Origin: Polyangium mundeleinium | Lineage (GTDB): Bacteria > Myxococcota_A > Polyangia > Polyangiales > Polyangiaceae | Reading direction: 5' to 3' | DNA length: 64,000 bases | NCBI RefSeq assembly: GCF_028369105.1 | Contig: NZ_JAQNDO010000001.1 | Coordinates: forward strand, 434,001 to 498,000 | Part shown: positions 33,406 through 42,840 of the stretch, piece after piece | Layout of the letters: each line of letters begins with the position of its first letter | Numbering within the stretch: the first letter of the stretch is position 1 | Program-made: the position numbers and the translations under genes | Notes under the pieces: generated by a model | What the model was told of the DNA's origin: nothing | The model's database searches: none | The model's input: only the letters and a program-made list of their open reading frames with translations

Positions 33406-34607
33406 CAAACGCTGCGTTTTGCACGGGCCTTCCCGAGCGGTCCACCATGCCCGGCGATGATACCGCGGAGAGCCTTCGCGCCCCCTCCACCGAGGCCCTC
33501 GGACGCTCCGCGCCTCTCCGCCGCGGCGAGCGCGCGCCCGGCACGCCGTGGATTGTCGTTCGGCCCCTCGGAAAGGGCGGCGTCGGCGAGGTCTTCGAGG
33601 TCGAACACGTCCTGCTCGGGCGCCGCGCCGCGCTGAAAGTCCTCCTCCCCGCGAATGCCGAGCGCCACGGGCTCGCCGAGCGGATCGCCGACGAGGGGCG
33701 GATCCTCGCCCGCGTACGTCATGACAACCTCGTCGAGGTCCTCGACCTCGGCCTGCTCTCGGACGACGGCCGCCCCTACCTCGTCCTCGAGCTCCTCGAA
33801 GGCCGTGATCTCCGGGCCGAGCTCGGCCGTATCGGCGTGCTCTCCGTGCCGACCACCCTCGCCCTTGCGTCGCAGATCCTCGGCGGCCTCGGCGCGCTTC
33901 ACCGCGCGGGCTTCGTGCACCGCGACATCAAGCTCGAAAACCTTTTCCTTTGCGATGACGGCCGCGCCAAGATCCTCGACCTCGGCGCCGCCGAGCCCGC
34001 CGCGGGTGGTGAGGGGCCGGGCGCGCGGGGGGCCTCGCTCGGGACGCCGCGCACGATGGCGCCCGAGCAATTCGCTGGAAAACCCGTCGACGGGCGTGCG
34101 GATCTGTATGCCCTCGGCCTCGTCCTTTACGAGCTCGTCGCCGGTCGTGGCCCCTTCGACGACATCAAAGGCATCGACGCGCTCCGATTCGCACACCTCG
34201 ATCGGACCCCCCCGCCGCCGTCGCGATTCGCCCCGCAGCCCATCCCCGCGGCGCTCGACACCTGGCTCCTCCGCGCCCTCGAAAAAGACCCGGACGACCG
34301 CTTCACCTCGGCCGAGGCCATGGCCGCCGAGATCCCCGCGATCGTCGCGCCCCTCTACGACCCCGCCGCGCGCGCCGTCGACGTCACCACGCCGTCCGTG
34401 TTCTATGTGGACGTCTCCCGCCCCTCGTCCCCGAGCGCCGCCGCGTCGCCGCGGGATTCGAGCGGCGGGGAGGGCATGCGCCGCATGGTCGTGTCCGCCC
34501 TGGCCATCGCTTCGCTCGCCGCCGGGCTCGCCGCGGGCAGGCTCCTCGGCGCCCCCTCTTCGTTCGGCGGTGTCGTGAACGATCCGATCGCGTCGCGATC
34601 GGTGTAA
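33402..34607 (+). CDS. Ser/Thr kinase with C-terminal membrane anchor and DLG variant
   Basis: A 401-residue kinase. The domain (about residues 40-320) has LGKGGVGEVFEVE, AALKVL and HRDIKLEN. The metal-binding DFG motif reads DLG (KILDLGAAEP) and the activation loop is short and Gly/Ala-rich, with TMAPEQ in place of the usual Y-APE. The C-terminal membrane segment is VVSALAIASLAAGLAAGRLL, followed by about 18 residues, so the kinase faces the cytoplasm as a near tail-anchored protein. Starts at the GTG 33402, overlapping the upstream stop by 4 nt, with CGGAGGG before it. Confidence 0.85.
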   Translation: MTNAAFCTGLPERSTMPGDDTAESLRAPSTEALGRSAPLRRGERAPGTPWIVVRPLGKGGVGEVFEVEHVLLGRRAALKVLLPANAERHGLAERIADEGRILARVRHDNLVEVLDLGLLSDDGRPYLVLELLEGRDLRAELGRIGVLSVPTTLALASQILGGLGALHRAGFVHRDIKLENLFLCDDGRAKILDLGAAEPAAGGEGPGARGASLGTPRTMAPEQFAGKPVDGRADLYALGLVLYELVAGRGPFDDIKGIDALRFAHLDRTPPPPSRFAPQPIPAALDTWLLRALEKDPDDRFTSAEAMAAEIPAIVAPLYDPAARAVDVTTPSVFYVDVSRPSSPSAAASPRDSSGGEGMRRMVVSALAIASLAAGLAAGRLLGAPSSFGGVVNDPIASRSV

Positions 34608-34667
34608 GGTCTTCGTGCACGCCTCCGTTTCCACCGGCGAACGGCGCGAGCCGTGGGGAGAACGACG

Positions 34668-35642
34668 ATGGACCTCATCCGACGTGGGTTTTGGGCTGTT
34701 TCGTTAGCGACGTTGTTTTCTTCCGCCATCGGCTGCGGAGGGGCCTCCTACACGGGCGGTGGCTCGAAGCCGCCGGCAGAGGCGGGGGGCATCGAGGTCC
34801 AGACGACGGGCGCGAGGGAGGCTCCCGGGCAGTTCGGCGGCGATTCGGCCGCCTCCCCCGCCGCTGACGAGGCCGCGCCCGCCGCGCCTCCGCTCCCGGC
34901 CGTGCAGGGCACCACCGCGACGCGCCCCGGCGGCGTGTTCGAGGCCGAGAAGAGGGCCGAGGTCCTGCAGCCCGAGCCCACGAACCGGCCCGGCCTCGGC
35001 ACCGAGTGGGGCGAGACGCGCTCGTCGTCGATCACGACCGTGGCGTTCCAGCGCGCCGAACCCACGAGCCCGTTCTCGATGGCGAGCCTGTTCTACAACG
35101 ACGAGGAAGGCGCGCGCGCCATGGCGAACGCCGCCGGCTTCCGTCGCACCTCGGGCGGCGTCACCCCGGTCGCAGGCGGCGCGCTGCTCGTCGGCCTGCG
35201 CGACGAGAACGGCGCGTTCCTGAACGGGTTCGTCGCGAGCGACAAGAACTACATCGTCGGCGAGGCGAGCCGCCGCTACACGATCGTCATCCGCAACCGC
35301 ACGCCGAACCGCATCGAGTGCGTCGTGTCCGTCGACGGCCTCGACGTCATCGACGGCCGCGCCGCGGGCTTCTCGAAGCGCGGCTACCTCGTGCAGCCGC
35401 ACGGCGAGCTCGAGATCGACGGCTTCCGCCAGAGCGTCGACGCCGTCGCCGCCTTCCGCTTCGGCTCGGTGCGCGGCGCGTACGCGACCAAGAAGTCCGG
35501 CGGCGACTCGCGCAACGTGGGCGTCATCGGTTTCGCCTTCTTCCACGAGCGCGGGACGAACCCGTTCCCCTGGACGAACGACGAGGTCAACAAGCGCCAC
35601 GACGCGAATCCCTTCCCGGGCCAGTTCGCCACGCCGCCCTAG
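34668..35642 (+). CDS. Lipoprotein of unknown function
   Basis: A 324-residue lipoprotein with lipobox AIGC near residue 25, followed by Gly/Pro/Ala-rich linker sequence to about residue 110. The mature domain contains strands YTIVIRNRTPNRIECVVSVDGLDVIDGR and a conserved-looking end AFFHERGTNPFPWTND. I have no family name. The ATG at 34668 follows GGGGAG; the GTG at 34653 is upstream in frame. Confidence 0.75.
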   Translation: MDLIRRGFWAVSLATLFSSAIGCGGASYTGGGSKPPAEAGGIEVQTTGAREAPGQFGGDSAASPAADEAAPAAPPLPAVQGTTATRPGGVFEAEKRAEVLQPEPTNRPGLGTEWGETRSSSITTVAFQRAEPTSPFSMASLFYNDEEGARAMANAAGFRRTSGGVTPVAGGALLVGLRDENGAFLNGFVASDKNYIVGEASRRYTIVIRNRTPNRIECVVSVDGLDVIDGRAAGFSKRGYLVQPHGELEIDGFRQSVDAVAAFRFGSVRGAYATKKSGGDSRNVGVIGFAFFHERGTNPFPWTNDEVNKRHDANPFPGQFATPP

Positions 35643-35646
35643 TCCC

Positions 35647-35671
35647 GAGGGGGACGCCTCGCGCCCCCCTC
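35647..35671 (+). terminator. GC-rich stem-loop after the lipoprotein gene
   Basis: GAGGGGG (35647-35653) pairs with CCCCCTC (35665-35671) over an 11-nt loop, 4 nt after the stop codon. No T-run follows, so the terminator role is tentative. Confidence 0.35.
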
Positions 35672-35841
35672 TCGTCCGGGCGAAGCCTGGCCGATTCACC
35701 CCCCGAGGCGAGCTCGCTGCGCGATCTCGCGGCGCGCCGAACGGTGCACCAGAATCCTGGAATCCGGCCTGATCCTGGGCCCTGACGCACCGCGAGAATT
35801 TCCGACTACCCAACCCGCCGCGGCCGCGCTACCCCCCGGCC

Positions 35842-37950
35842 GTGGCGATCGATCTCAACCCCTCTCAGAAGCAGGCGGTCGAGCACGATCTCGGGCCGAT
35901 GCTCGTGCTCGCCGGGGCAGGCTCGGGCAAGACGCGCGTCGTCACCGAGCGAATCGGGCGGCTGCTCGGCAAGGGCGTCCCCGCGACCAGCATCCTCGCG
36001 ATGACCTTCACCAACAAGGCCGCCGCCGAGATGCACGAGCGCGTCGCGAAGCTCGTCGGCCCGAAGGCCGCGAAGGACCTCAAGGTCTGCACCTTCCATC
36101 GCTTCGGCCTCGACACGCTCGGCCAGGAGACGCGCGCGCTCGGCTTCCGCGGCTCGAAGTTCGCCATCCTCGATCAGGCGGACCAGACGAGCGCGATCCG
36201 CGAGATCCTGCGCGAGCTCCGCACCACGAAGAACTACGACATCGGCGCGATCCTTGCGCGCATCTCGGCCGCGAAGAACGACTTCATCACGCCAGAGGAA
36301 TGGCTGGAGAAGCAACGCAAGGGCCGCGGCGTGGACGAGTACGACGAGATCAGCATGCTCGTCTACCCGAAGTACCTCGCGGCGCTGCGCACGTTCCAGG
36401 CGTTCGACTTCGACGACCTCATCTGCGAGCTCGTCCGCCTCTGGAGAAAACGCGCCGACGTGCTCCAGAAGTACCAGATGCGCTACCGGTACCTCATCGT
36501 CGACGAGTACCAGGACACGAACCACGCGCAGCTCGAGCTCGTGCTGCAGCTCGCGGGCGCGCACAGGAACGTGGTGGTCGTCGGCGACGACGATCAGTCG
36601 ATCTACGCGTGGCGTGGCGCCGACGTGAAGAACATCCTCTCGTTCGAGGACCATTTTCCGGGCGCGAAGGTCGTCAAGCTCGAGCACAACTATCGCTCGA
36701 AGAAGCCGATCCTCGACGTGGCGAACGCGATCCTCGCGCGGCAGGCGGGCAAACGGCACCGCAAGGTCCTCGTGCCCACGCAGGGCGACGGGCCCATCGT
36801 GCAGGTCGTCGTCTGCGCCGATCCCGAGGTCGAGGCGAGTTTCGTCGCCTCCGAGTCGCAAGAGCTCATCGAGAAGCACGGCGTGCGCCCCAAGGACATC
36901 GCGGTGCTTTACCGCTCGAACCTCCAGGCGCAGCCGATCGAGCAGGCCTTGAAGGAGCGGGGGATTCCGCTCCGTATGATCGGCGGCCAGCAGTTCTTCG
37001 AGCGCAAGGAGGTCAAGGACCTCATCGCGTACCTCAAGGTCGTGCTCTCGCCCGACGACGAGATGTCCCTGCGGCGTGTCGTGAACTATCCGGCGCGAGG
37101 CATTGGCGAGGTCGCATTCCACAAGATCACCGCGCACGCGACCGCGCAGGACATGAGCCTGTGGGCCGTGGTGCAGCGCGCGCACGCCGTGCGGGATCTG
37201 CCGCCGGGAGCGCTCGAGGGGTGCCGGCAGTTCGTGCGGATCGTCGAGGGCGGGCGGCTCGCGTTCGAGCAAAAGCTGCCGAGCGCGGAGGTCGCGGCGA
37301 AGCTCTGCGAGGCGATCGGGCTCAAGGCCGACATCATGGCGGCCTCGGCGAACCCGCAGGTCGCGGCGCGCCGCTGGGGCAACATCGAGGGCCTGCTCAA
37401 GGTCTTCGCGCGGCGTGACGAGGCGGGCAAGGGGGATCGGGAGCAATTCGCCGAGTTTTTGCGCCTGCTCGCGCTGCGCATGGACGAGAAGGACGAAGAG
37501 GCGACGGACCGCGTCACGCTCACCACGATGCACGGCTCGAAGGGTTTGGAGTTCCCGTACGTCTTCCTGATCGGCGTCGAGGAGGGCTTCTGCCCGCATT
37601 CTCGTACGACGACCGAGCGCGCGACCGATTTCGTGCCCGGCGATCAGGACGGGGCGGTGAGCCTGGAGGAGGAGCGGCGACTTTTCTACGTGGGCGTGAC
37701 GCGCGCCCGGGAAAAGCTCCACCTGTCGCGCTGCATGGCGCGTGGGCAGCGCGGCAAGCTCGTGCCGCGCACGCCGAGCCGATTCTTGCTGGAGCTTCCG
37801 CGTGAGCTCTACGAGGAGCGCGAGGAGACGGCGCCGATCGCGCCGGGCATCGAGAAGACGAAAGCCGGCGCCGCGAACCTCCTGGCGGCGCTGCAGGCGC
37901 TGCCGCCGGGCGAGCTGCCGATGATCCCGCGGACGCGCCCGCGGTTTTGA
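35842..37950 (+). CDS. UvrD/Rep/PcrA-type DNA helicase
   Basis: A 702-residue superfamily 1A 3'-5' DNA helicase. Motifs in order: LNPSQKQAV (Q motif), AGAGSGKT (Walker A, Lys30), TFTNKAAAEMHERV (Ia), VDEYQDTN (II), GDDDQSIYAWRGA (III), LEHNYRS (IV), TMHGSKGLEFPYVFLIGVEEG (V) and RRLFYVGVTRAREKL (VI). It unwinds DNA in repair or at stalled forks. Length is normal, slightly shorter than PcrA. The start is the GTG at 35842, which also has TACCCC 6 nt upstream. Confidence 0.93.
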   Translation: MAIDLNPSQKQAVEHDLGPMLVLAGAGSGKTRVVTERIGRLLGKGVPATSILAMTFTNKAAAEMHERVAKLVGPKAAKDLKVCTFHRFGLDTLGQETRALGFRGSKFAILDQADQTSAIREILRELRTTKNYDIGAILARISAAKNDFITPEEWLEKQRKGRGVDEYDEISMLVYPKYLAALRTFQAFDFDDLICELVRLWRKRADVLQKYQMRYRYLIVDEYQDTNHAQLELVLQLAGAHRNVVVVGDDDQSIYAWRGADVKNILSFEDHFPGAKVVKLEHNYRSKKPILDVANAILARQAGKRHRKVLVPTQGDGPIVQVVVCADPEVEASFVASESQELIEKHGVRPKDIAVLYRSNLQAQPIEQALKERGIPLRMIGGQQFFERKEVKDLIAYLKVVLSPDDEMSLRRVVNYPARGIGEVAFHKITAHATAQDMSLWAVVQRAHAVRDLPPGALEGCRQFVRIVEGGRLAFEQKLPSAEVAAKLCEAIGLKADIMAASANPQVAARRWGNIEGLLKVFARRDEAGKGDREQFAEFLRLLALRMDEKDEEATDRVTLTTMHGSKGLEFPYVFLIGVEEGFCPHSRTTTERATDFVPGDQDGAVSLEEERRLFYVGVTRAREKLHLSRCMARGQRGKLVPRTPSRFLLELPRELYEEREETAPIAPGIEKTKAGAANLLAALQALPPGELPMIPRTRPRF

Positions 37951-38022
37951 AAGACGAACCTCCCCCAATTCCCTTTCCGCCGCGCCGCCCCGGGTGTAAG
38001 ACCATTCCGGGAGGTCTTCGCT

Positions 38023-39165
38023 ATGAAGTACGGCGCGATTTTTCTTGCACTTCTCGGGTTTGTCGCAATGGCCGAGGGCTGCGGCGATGACGGCGGGTCG
38101 GCCAATACCGGCGGCAATGCGGGATCGGGCGCCGGCGCGGCCGGGGGCGCGGGCGGCGCGGGCGGCGACGGAGGGATGGGCGGTGCGGGCGGCGACGGGG
38201 GGATGGGCGGCGCGGGCGGCGCGGGCGGGGGGCAAGGCGGCACGGGTGGCGCGAGCGTCTTTTTGAAGTGCGGCGATGCGCCTCCGCCCGGCGCGACGCT
38301 CGCGCCCGAGGCGCCCACGTATTCGGGCGGCGAGTGTCCCGCGCTCGTCTCCGGGCACAACCTCCTCAAGAGCGGCAACGCCGATCGGGACTTCCGCCTC
38401 GTCGTCCCCGCGGAGATCATGCCGGACGAGCGCCTCCCCGTGATCTTCCTCTGGCACTGGCTCGGCGGCAGCGCCGACGATTTTTACGAAAAGGGCCAGA
38501 TCCAGACCGCCGTCGACCAGCAGCGCTTCATCGCCGTCATCCCCGAATCGAAGGACGACATCACCTTCAAATGGCCCTTTGACGCCACGCAGAGCACGGC
38601 GCGCATGGAGGAGGAGTTCGTCTTCTTCGACGACATGCTCGCCTGCGTGTCTGCGCAGTTCAGCGTCAACAAGGAGTGCGTCGCCAGCGCCGGCGTCAGC
38701 GCGGGCGCGCTCTGGACGAGCCAGCTCGCGGGTGGCCGTGGGCAATACCTCTCCTCGATCCTTTCGTTCTCCGGCGGCACGGGCGGCCTCATCAAGCCGT
38801 TCCCGAATCCCGAGCACCGCATGCCGGCGATCGTCCTCTGGGGCGGGCCCACCGACAATTGCTTCGGCGTCATGAACTTCGAGACCGCGTCGAAGGATCT
38901 CGAGCAGAACCTCGCCTCCCGCGGGCATTTCTTCCTCGAATGCATCCACAATTGCGGCCACGCCGAGCCGCCCATCGACGCCATGAACGGGCTCACGAGC
39001 TACGCGTCGATGTGGCAGTTCGTCCTCGACCATCCCTACTGGATCGGCGCCGGTGAATCGCCTTATGCGAAGGGTTTGCCCGACACCTTCCCCACCTGGT
39101 GCGACGTCGGCGCGGCGAGCTCCACGCCCCGCGAAGGAAGCTGCCCGAACGCCCCGGGCTGCTGA
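38023..39165 (+). CDS. Alpha/beta-hydrolase lipoprotein (esterase-like)
   Basis: A 380-residue lipoprotein with lipobox AEGC near residue 20 and a Gly/Ala linker (GGxGGxG units) to about residue 85. The rest is a secreted-esterase alpha/beta hydrolase of the feruloyl/LpqC type. The nucleophile elbow is GVSAGA with Ser226; the oxyanion loop is FLWHWLGGS; a later HNCGHAEP segment supplies the likely His. It would be anchored in the outer membrane and cleave esters outside. Substrate unknown. Confidence 0.8.
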   Translation: MKYGAIFLALLGFVAMAEGCGDDGGSANTGGNAGSGAGAAGGAGGAGGDGGMGGAGGDGGMGGAGGAGGGQGGTGGASVFLKCGDAPPPGATLAPEAPTYSGGECPALVSGHNLLKSGNADRDFRLVVPAEIMPDERLPVIFLWHWLGGSADDFYEKGQIQTAVDQQRFIAVIPESKDDITFKWPFDATQSTARMEEEFVFFDDMLACVSAQFSVNKECVASAGVSAGALWTSQLAGGRGQYLSSILSFSGGTGGLIKPFPNPEHRMPAIVLWGGPTDNCFGVMNFETASKDLEQNLASRGHFFLECIHNCGHAEPPIDAMNGLTSYASMWQFVLDHPYWIGAGESPYAKGLPDTFPTWCDVGAASSTPREGSCPNAPGC

Positions 39166-39259
39166 GCCCGCGTGTCCCCCGAGGCTGGTTTTTCCGGACA
39201 GCTTCGAGCAAATGCATTCGCCGTGACGTGCGGCCTGCGCGGATCCTAGTAGGGGTCTG

Positions 39260-39265
39260 TACGAA
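39260..39265 (+). promoter_or_regulatory. Candidate -10 (TACGAA), leaderless start at 39272
   Basis: TACGAA ends 6 nt before the GTG at 39272 and there is no Shine-Dalgarno sequence. Support is weaker than for other cases because only TA and one A match. Confidence 0.3.
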
Positions 39266-39268
39266 CGC

Positions 39269-39284
39269 TCCGTGACGTCACGGA
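39269..39284. promoter_or_regulatory. Perfect 16-bp palindrome over the start codon
   Basis: TCCGTGACGTCACGGA is self-complementary over 16 bp. It covers the GTG at 39272 and, if the mRNA is leaderless, the transcription start. It is a strong operator candidate for the hybrid kinase gene. The core TGACGTCA resembles bZIP-type sites only by coincidence. Confidence 0.5.
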
Positions 39285-41926
39285 ACCGAATGCAGACGCC
39301 GCGAACCCAACGGTCCACGTCGCTCGGCTTCGTCGTGGCCGTCCTGTCGACGGCCACGGCGATGGTCGTGCACGTGTCGCTTGAACGATGGCTCGGCGCG
39401 TCGCCACCGTGGTCGCTCTTTTCCCTCGCGGTCGCGCTTCCGGCCGTGCTCGGTGGCCTCGGGCCTGGCCTGCTCGCCACGGGGCTCTGTGGTCTGGCCG
39501 TGTTCATCCAATCGGCGGCCGGTCGAGACGCGGTGCTCGTCATCCTGTTTTTCGCGTTCGGCCTCGCCATGAGCTGGATTGGCGGGCGCATGCGCCGCTC
39601 CGATCGCCGCTTCGGGGATTGCACCTCCCTCCTCGATCGGCTGCGTGCTCGCGACGCGCGCGTGACCGCGGAGGTGGAGGTCTTGCGCGAGAGCGAGGGG
39701 CGATTCCGCGCCCTCGCGCAGGCCTCGTTTGATCCGCTGGTCCTCCACAGCGAGGGCGTGATCCTCGACGTCAACCAGGCCTTCACCGAGACCTTCGGGT
39801 ATCGCCGCGAGGAGGTCCTCGGGGCGCGGAAAGAGCTGCTCGCGCCGGACGATTTTCGCCCCTTGCTCGCGGAGCGGATGATGAGCGGCGCCGAGACCTC
39901 GTACGAGGCCGTGCTCCAGCGCAAGGACGGCAGCCGATTCGTAGCCGAGCTTCGGGGCGGCAATGTCCACGTCCAGGGCCGCCCGGCGCGCGCGACGGTC
40001 ATCCGCGACCTCACGCCGCGCCGCGCCGCCGAGAGCGTGGCGCGCTGGACCGACGAGCTGTTCCGGCAGCTCTACGATTGGATCCCCCTCGGAATGGCGC
40101 AGGCAGACGCCAAGGACGGGCGCTTGCTCCGGGTCAACGCCTGTTATTGCGAGATCACCGGGTATTCGGCGGCCGAGCTCCTCGGCAAGAGGTTCAGCGA
40201 GCTCACGCACCCCGACGATCGTGAAAAGGACGTGGCCGGTTATCGAGAGGCCGCGCGGGAGGGGCGGGTGTATCGCACCGAAAAGCGGTACTTCCGCAAA
40301 GACGGCAGCATCGTCTGGGTGCGCGTGCACGCCTTTTTCTTGCGGGACGTGCATGGGGGGATCTCCACGTCGACCGCGGTGATCGAGGACATCACGCAAA
40401 GGAAGCGCAACGAGGAGATGCTCCGCGAGACGCAGCGCTCGACCGAGGAGGCGCTCGGCCTGCTCGACAACCTCTTCGCGTATGCGCCCCTCGGCATTGC
40501 GCTGGTCGACCCGCAATGCCGGTTCGTGCGTGTCAACGAGAGCCTGGCGTCGATGAATGGCGCTTCGATCGCCGAGCACGTCGGCCGTCGCGTCGCCGAT
40601 GTCGTCCCCGACCTGTGGCCGCTGCTCGAGGATGTGTATCGCCGCGTGCTCGCGGGCGAACGGCTCCTCAATGTGTCCCTCGTCGGCGAGACGCGCGCGT
40701 GTCCGGGCGAGAGCCGCCACTGGCTCTGCAACTATTATCCGGTGCGCGACCGACGGGCGGGCGAGATCATGGGCATCGGCATCGTCGTCCAGGACGTCAC
40801 CGATCAAACCCGCGCCGAGGAGGCTCTGCGCGAGGCCGATCGCCGCAAGGATGAATTCTTGGCCATGCTGGCGCACGAGCTCCGCAATCCGCTCGCGCCC
40901 ATCAAGATGGCCGTGGAGATCCAGAAGCGGGTCGAGCTCGCCGAGCCGCGGCTTTTGCGGTCCCGCGACGTCATCGAGCGCCAGGTCGGCCACCTCGTGC
41001 GCCTCCTCGACGATTTGCTCGATGTCTCACGCATTTCGCGCGGACGGATCACCTTGCAAAAAGAGACGCACGAGCTCTGCGAGATCATCGACCAGGCGAT
41101 CGAATCGACGCGGCCGCTCATCGACGCCCGCAAGCACGATCTCGACCTCGCGCCTTGCTCGGAGCCGCTTCACGTGAATGTCGACGCGGCGCGGCTCACG
41201 CAGGTCGTGGCCAATCTGCTGAACAACGCGGCCAAGTACACCGACGACGGAGGCCGCATCCACCTCGGCATCGAAAGGGGACCCCGAAACGAAGCGCTCA
41301 TCCGGATCAAGGACAATGGCCGTGGGATCGACCCGAAGGACTTGCCGCATGTATTCGACACATTTTATCAATCGACGCGCACCCTCGACCGCTCGGAGGG
41401 GGGGCTCGGAATCGGACTCTCCCTCGTTCGCCGCCTCGTCGAGCTGCACGGCGGAAGGGTCGAAGCCCATAGCGAGGGGCTCGGAAAAGGCAGCGAGTTC
41501 GTCGTCCGTCTCGCGCTGGAGGAAGCTCCGATGACGATCCCGCAACCCGCTGACATCCCCGCGGCCGGGCAGAGCCGCCGCGTCCTCGTCGTGGACGACA
41601 ACATCGACGCGGCCGAGACGATGGCCGCGCTGCTCGAAACGCTCGGCCACGAGGTTTCCGTCGCGCATGATGGCGAGGCGGCCCTGGAGGCCGTGTCGAA
41701 TGGCCACCCCGAGATCGTGCTCCTCGACATCGGCCTGCCGCGCATGGACGGCTACGAGGTCTGCAAGCGCCTGCGCGACGACGGGACCCTGCGTCCGTTC
41801 ATCGTGGCCGTCACCGGCTACGGCCAGGCCGAGGACCGCGCCCGCGCCCTCGAGGCCGGCTTCGACGCCCACCTCGTCAAGCCCGCGAGCTTCGACGCCA
41901 TCCAGGCCGTGCTCCGCGCCGCCTGA
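39272..41926 (+). CDS. Hybrid histidine kinase, three PAS plus receiver
   Basis: An 884-residue sensor kinase. The N-terminal region (about 18-105) has three or four membrane helices. Three PAS domains follow (about 135-255, 260-385, 395-525). HisKA carries the phospho-His 535 in MLAHELRNPLAP; HATPase_c has NLLNNAAKYTD (N box), IKDNGRGI (G1) and GGLGIGLSLVRRL. A C-terminal receiver from about 770 has Asp819 as phospho-acceptor in LLDIGLPRMDG and Lys in VKPAS. It can pass phosphate internally and, via the receiver, to partners. Start GTG 39272 or ATG 39290. Confidence 0.9.
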   Translation: MTSRNRMQTPRTQRSTSLGFVVAVLSTATAMVVHVSLERWLGASPPWSLFSLAVALPAVLGGLGPGLLATGLCGLAVFIQSAAGRDAVLVILFFAFGLAMSWIGGRMRRSDRRFGDCTSLLDRLRARDARVTAEVEVLRESEGRFRALAQASFDPLVLHSEGVILDVNQAFTETFGYRREEVLGARKELLAPDDFRPLLAERMMSGAETSYEAVLQRKDGSRFVAELRGGNVHVQGRPARATVIRDLTPRRAAESVARWTDELFRQLYDWIPLGMAQADAKDGRLLRVNACYCEITGYSAAELLGKRFSELTHPDDREKDVAGYREAAREGRVYRTEKRYFRKDGSIVWVRVHAFFLRDVHGGISTSTAVIEDITQRKRNEEMLRETQRSTEEALGLLDNLFAYAPLGIALVDPQCRFVRVNESLASMNGASIAEHVGRRVADVVPDLWPLLEDVYRRVLAGERLLNVSLVGETRACPGESRHWLCNYYPVRDRRAGEIMGIGIVVQDVTDQTRAEEALREADRRKDEFLAMLAHELRNPLAPIKMAVEIQKRVELAEPRLLRSRDVIERQVGHLVRLLDDLLDVSRISRGRITLQKETHELCEIIDQAIESTRPLIDARKHDLDLAPCSEPLHVNVDAARLTQVVANLLNNAAKYTDDGGRIHLGIERGPRNEALIRIKDNGRGIDPKDLPHVFDTFYQSTRTLDRSEGGLGIGLSLVRRLVELHGGRVEAHSEGLGKGSEFVVRLALEEAPMTIPQPADIPAAGQSRRVLVVDDNIDAAETMAALLETLGHEVSVAHDGEAALEAVSNGHPEIVLLDIGLPRMDGYEVCKRLRDDGTLRPFIVAVTGYGQAEDRARALEAGFDAHLVKPASFDAIQAVLRAA

Positions 41927-42056
41927 GCTGTCGCGGAAACCAGCCTGGATCCAGCCTCGGACAATATTCGTCCGAGCCTGTCCAAGTTCTCCACACCTGA
42001 ACGCTTTCCGCGTGGTAGACGGACGAGCAGGCTCCTTTTTGGGAGCCACCCCTCGC

Positions 42057-42806
42057 ATGTCCAGCGGAAAGCGTCACACGCCTCCTTCGGATCCAGCCTT
42101 TGGCCCCGCCAAACGTGTGTCCGAGCTTGTCTCGGGCGCCGAGCCGGAGGCGCAGAAGGCGCTCGCCGACCGGCACCTCGCGCGGGCGCGGAAGCCTCGG
42201 TCCGTCAAGGCCATGCCTGCCGTGCGTCCGACCGAGCGGGGCTCCGGGACCTACCTGCGCCCCGTCCCGACGCGCTCGCGGGTCCTCAACGCCTTCCTGC
42301 ACGAGGCCGGCGTGGTGGGGCTGCTCTCGCCGGACGTCACCGTGCTCGACGAGCAGGCGCTCGCCCCGCGCCTCGTCGAGCTCGCGCGCAAGTACTTCGC
42401 GCCCATGCTCGCCGCGGCCGGCAATGTCGAGGGCGCGTTGCGGATCGCCGCGGAGCTGCCCGCGGTCACGGGCGAACGGGGCGCGCGCCTGGTCGTGCGC
42501 CGTGCCCTCTCCGCGCCGGGTCCGGTCGGGGCCTGCGCCCGGGATTACGAGGAGCATCGACGCAAGCTGGGGGCCCCCGAGCAGGACGACCTCGAAGGCC
42601 AAGCGATCCTCGCCGCATTCGCGGGCCGCATCGTGGCGCAGGCCGAGCGGCTCCTCGGCCCGCACGTGCGGGAGGAGGTGCAGGCGACGCTGCGTAGCCT
42701 CGCGCCTCCCCGCGCCGAGGGCAGGCCTGCGCGCAAGCCTTCGGTGCGCATGCCGGCGGCCACGAGGCAGGGCGCGCCGGCCGACAAGAAGCGCAACCTC
42801 GGCTGA
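42057..42806 (+). CDS. Protein of unknown function
   Basis: A 249-residue basic protein that I cannot assign. It has no signal peptide and no membrane segment. The N-terminal 60 residues are Pro/Arg/Lys-rich and probably disordered; a helical core (about 65-215) contains SRVLNAFLHEAGVVGLLSPDVTV, RLVELARKYFAP and VEGALRIAAELPAV; the C-terminus is again basic. The ATG at 42057 follows GGGAG; the frame is open further upstream but that overlaps the kinase. Confidence 0.65.
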   Translation: MSSGKRHTPPSDPAFGPAKRVSELVSGAEPEAQKALADRHLARARKPRSVKAMPAVRPTERGSGTYLRPVPTRSRVLNAFLHEAGVVGLLSPDVTVLDEQALAPRLVELARKYFAPMLAAAGNVEGALRIAAELPAVTGERGARLVVRRALSAPGPVGACARDYEEHRRKLGAPEQDDLEGQAILAAFAGRIVAQAERLLGPHVREEVQATLRSLAPPRAEGRPARKPSVRMPAATRQGAPADKKRNLG

Positions 42807-42840
42807 GGAGCGGCCTCCCCCATGGTACAAGGGGGGCTCG

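Noticed and set aside
35806-40014. A 1402-codon minus-strand open frame antisense to the helicase and esterase genes
   Set aside because: It covers genes with clear domain motifs on the other strand, is Arg/Ala-rich with no motif of its own, and very GC-rich DNA keeps antisense frames open.
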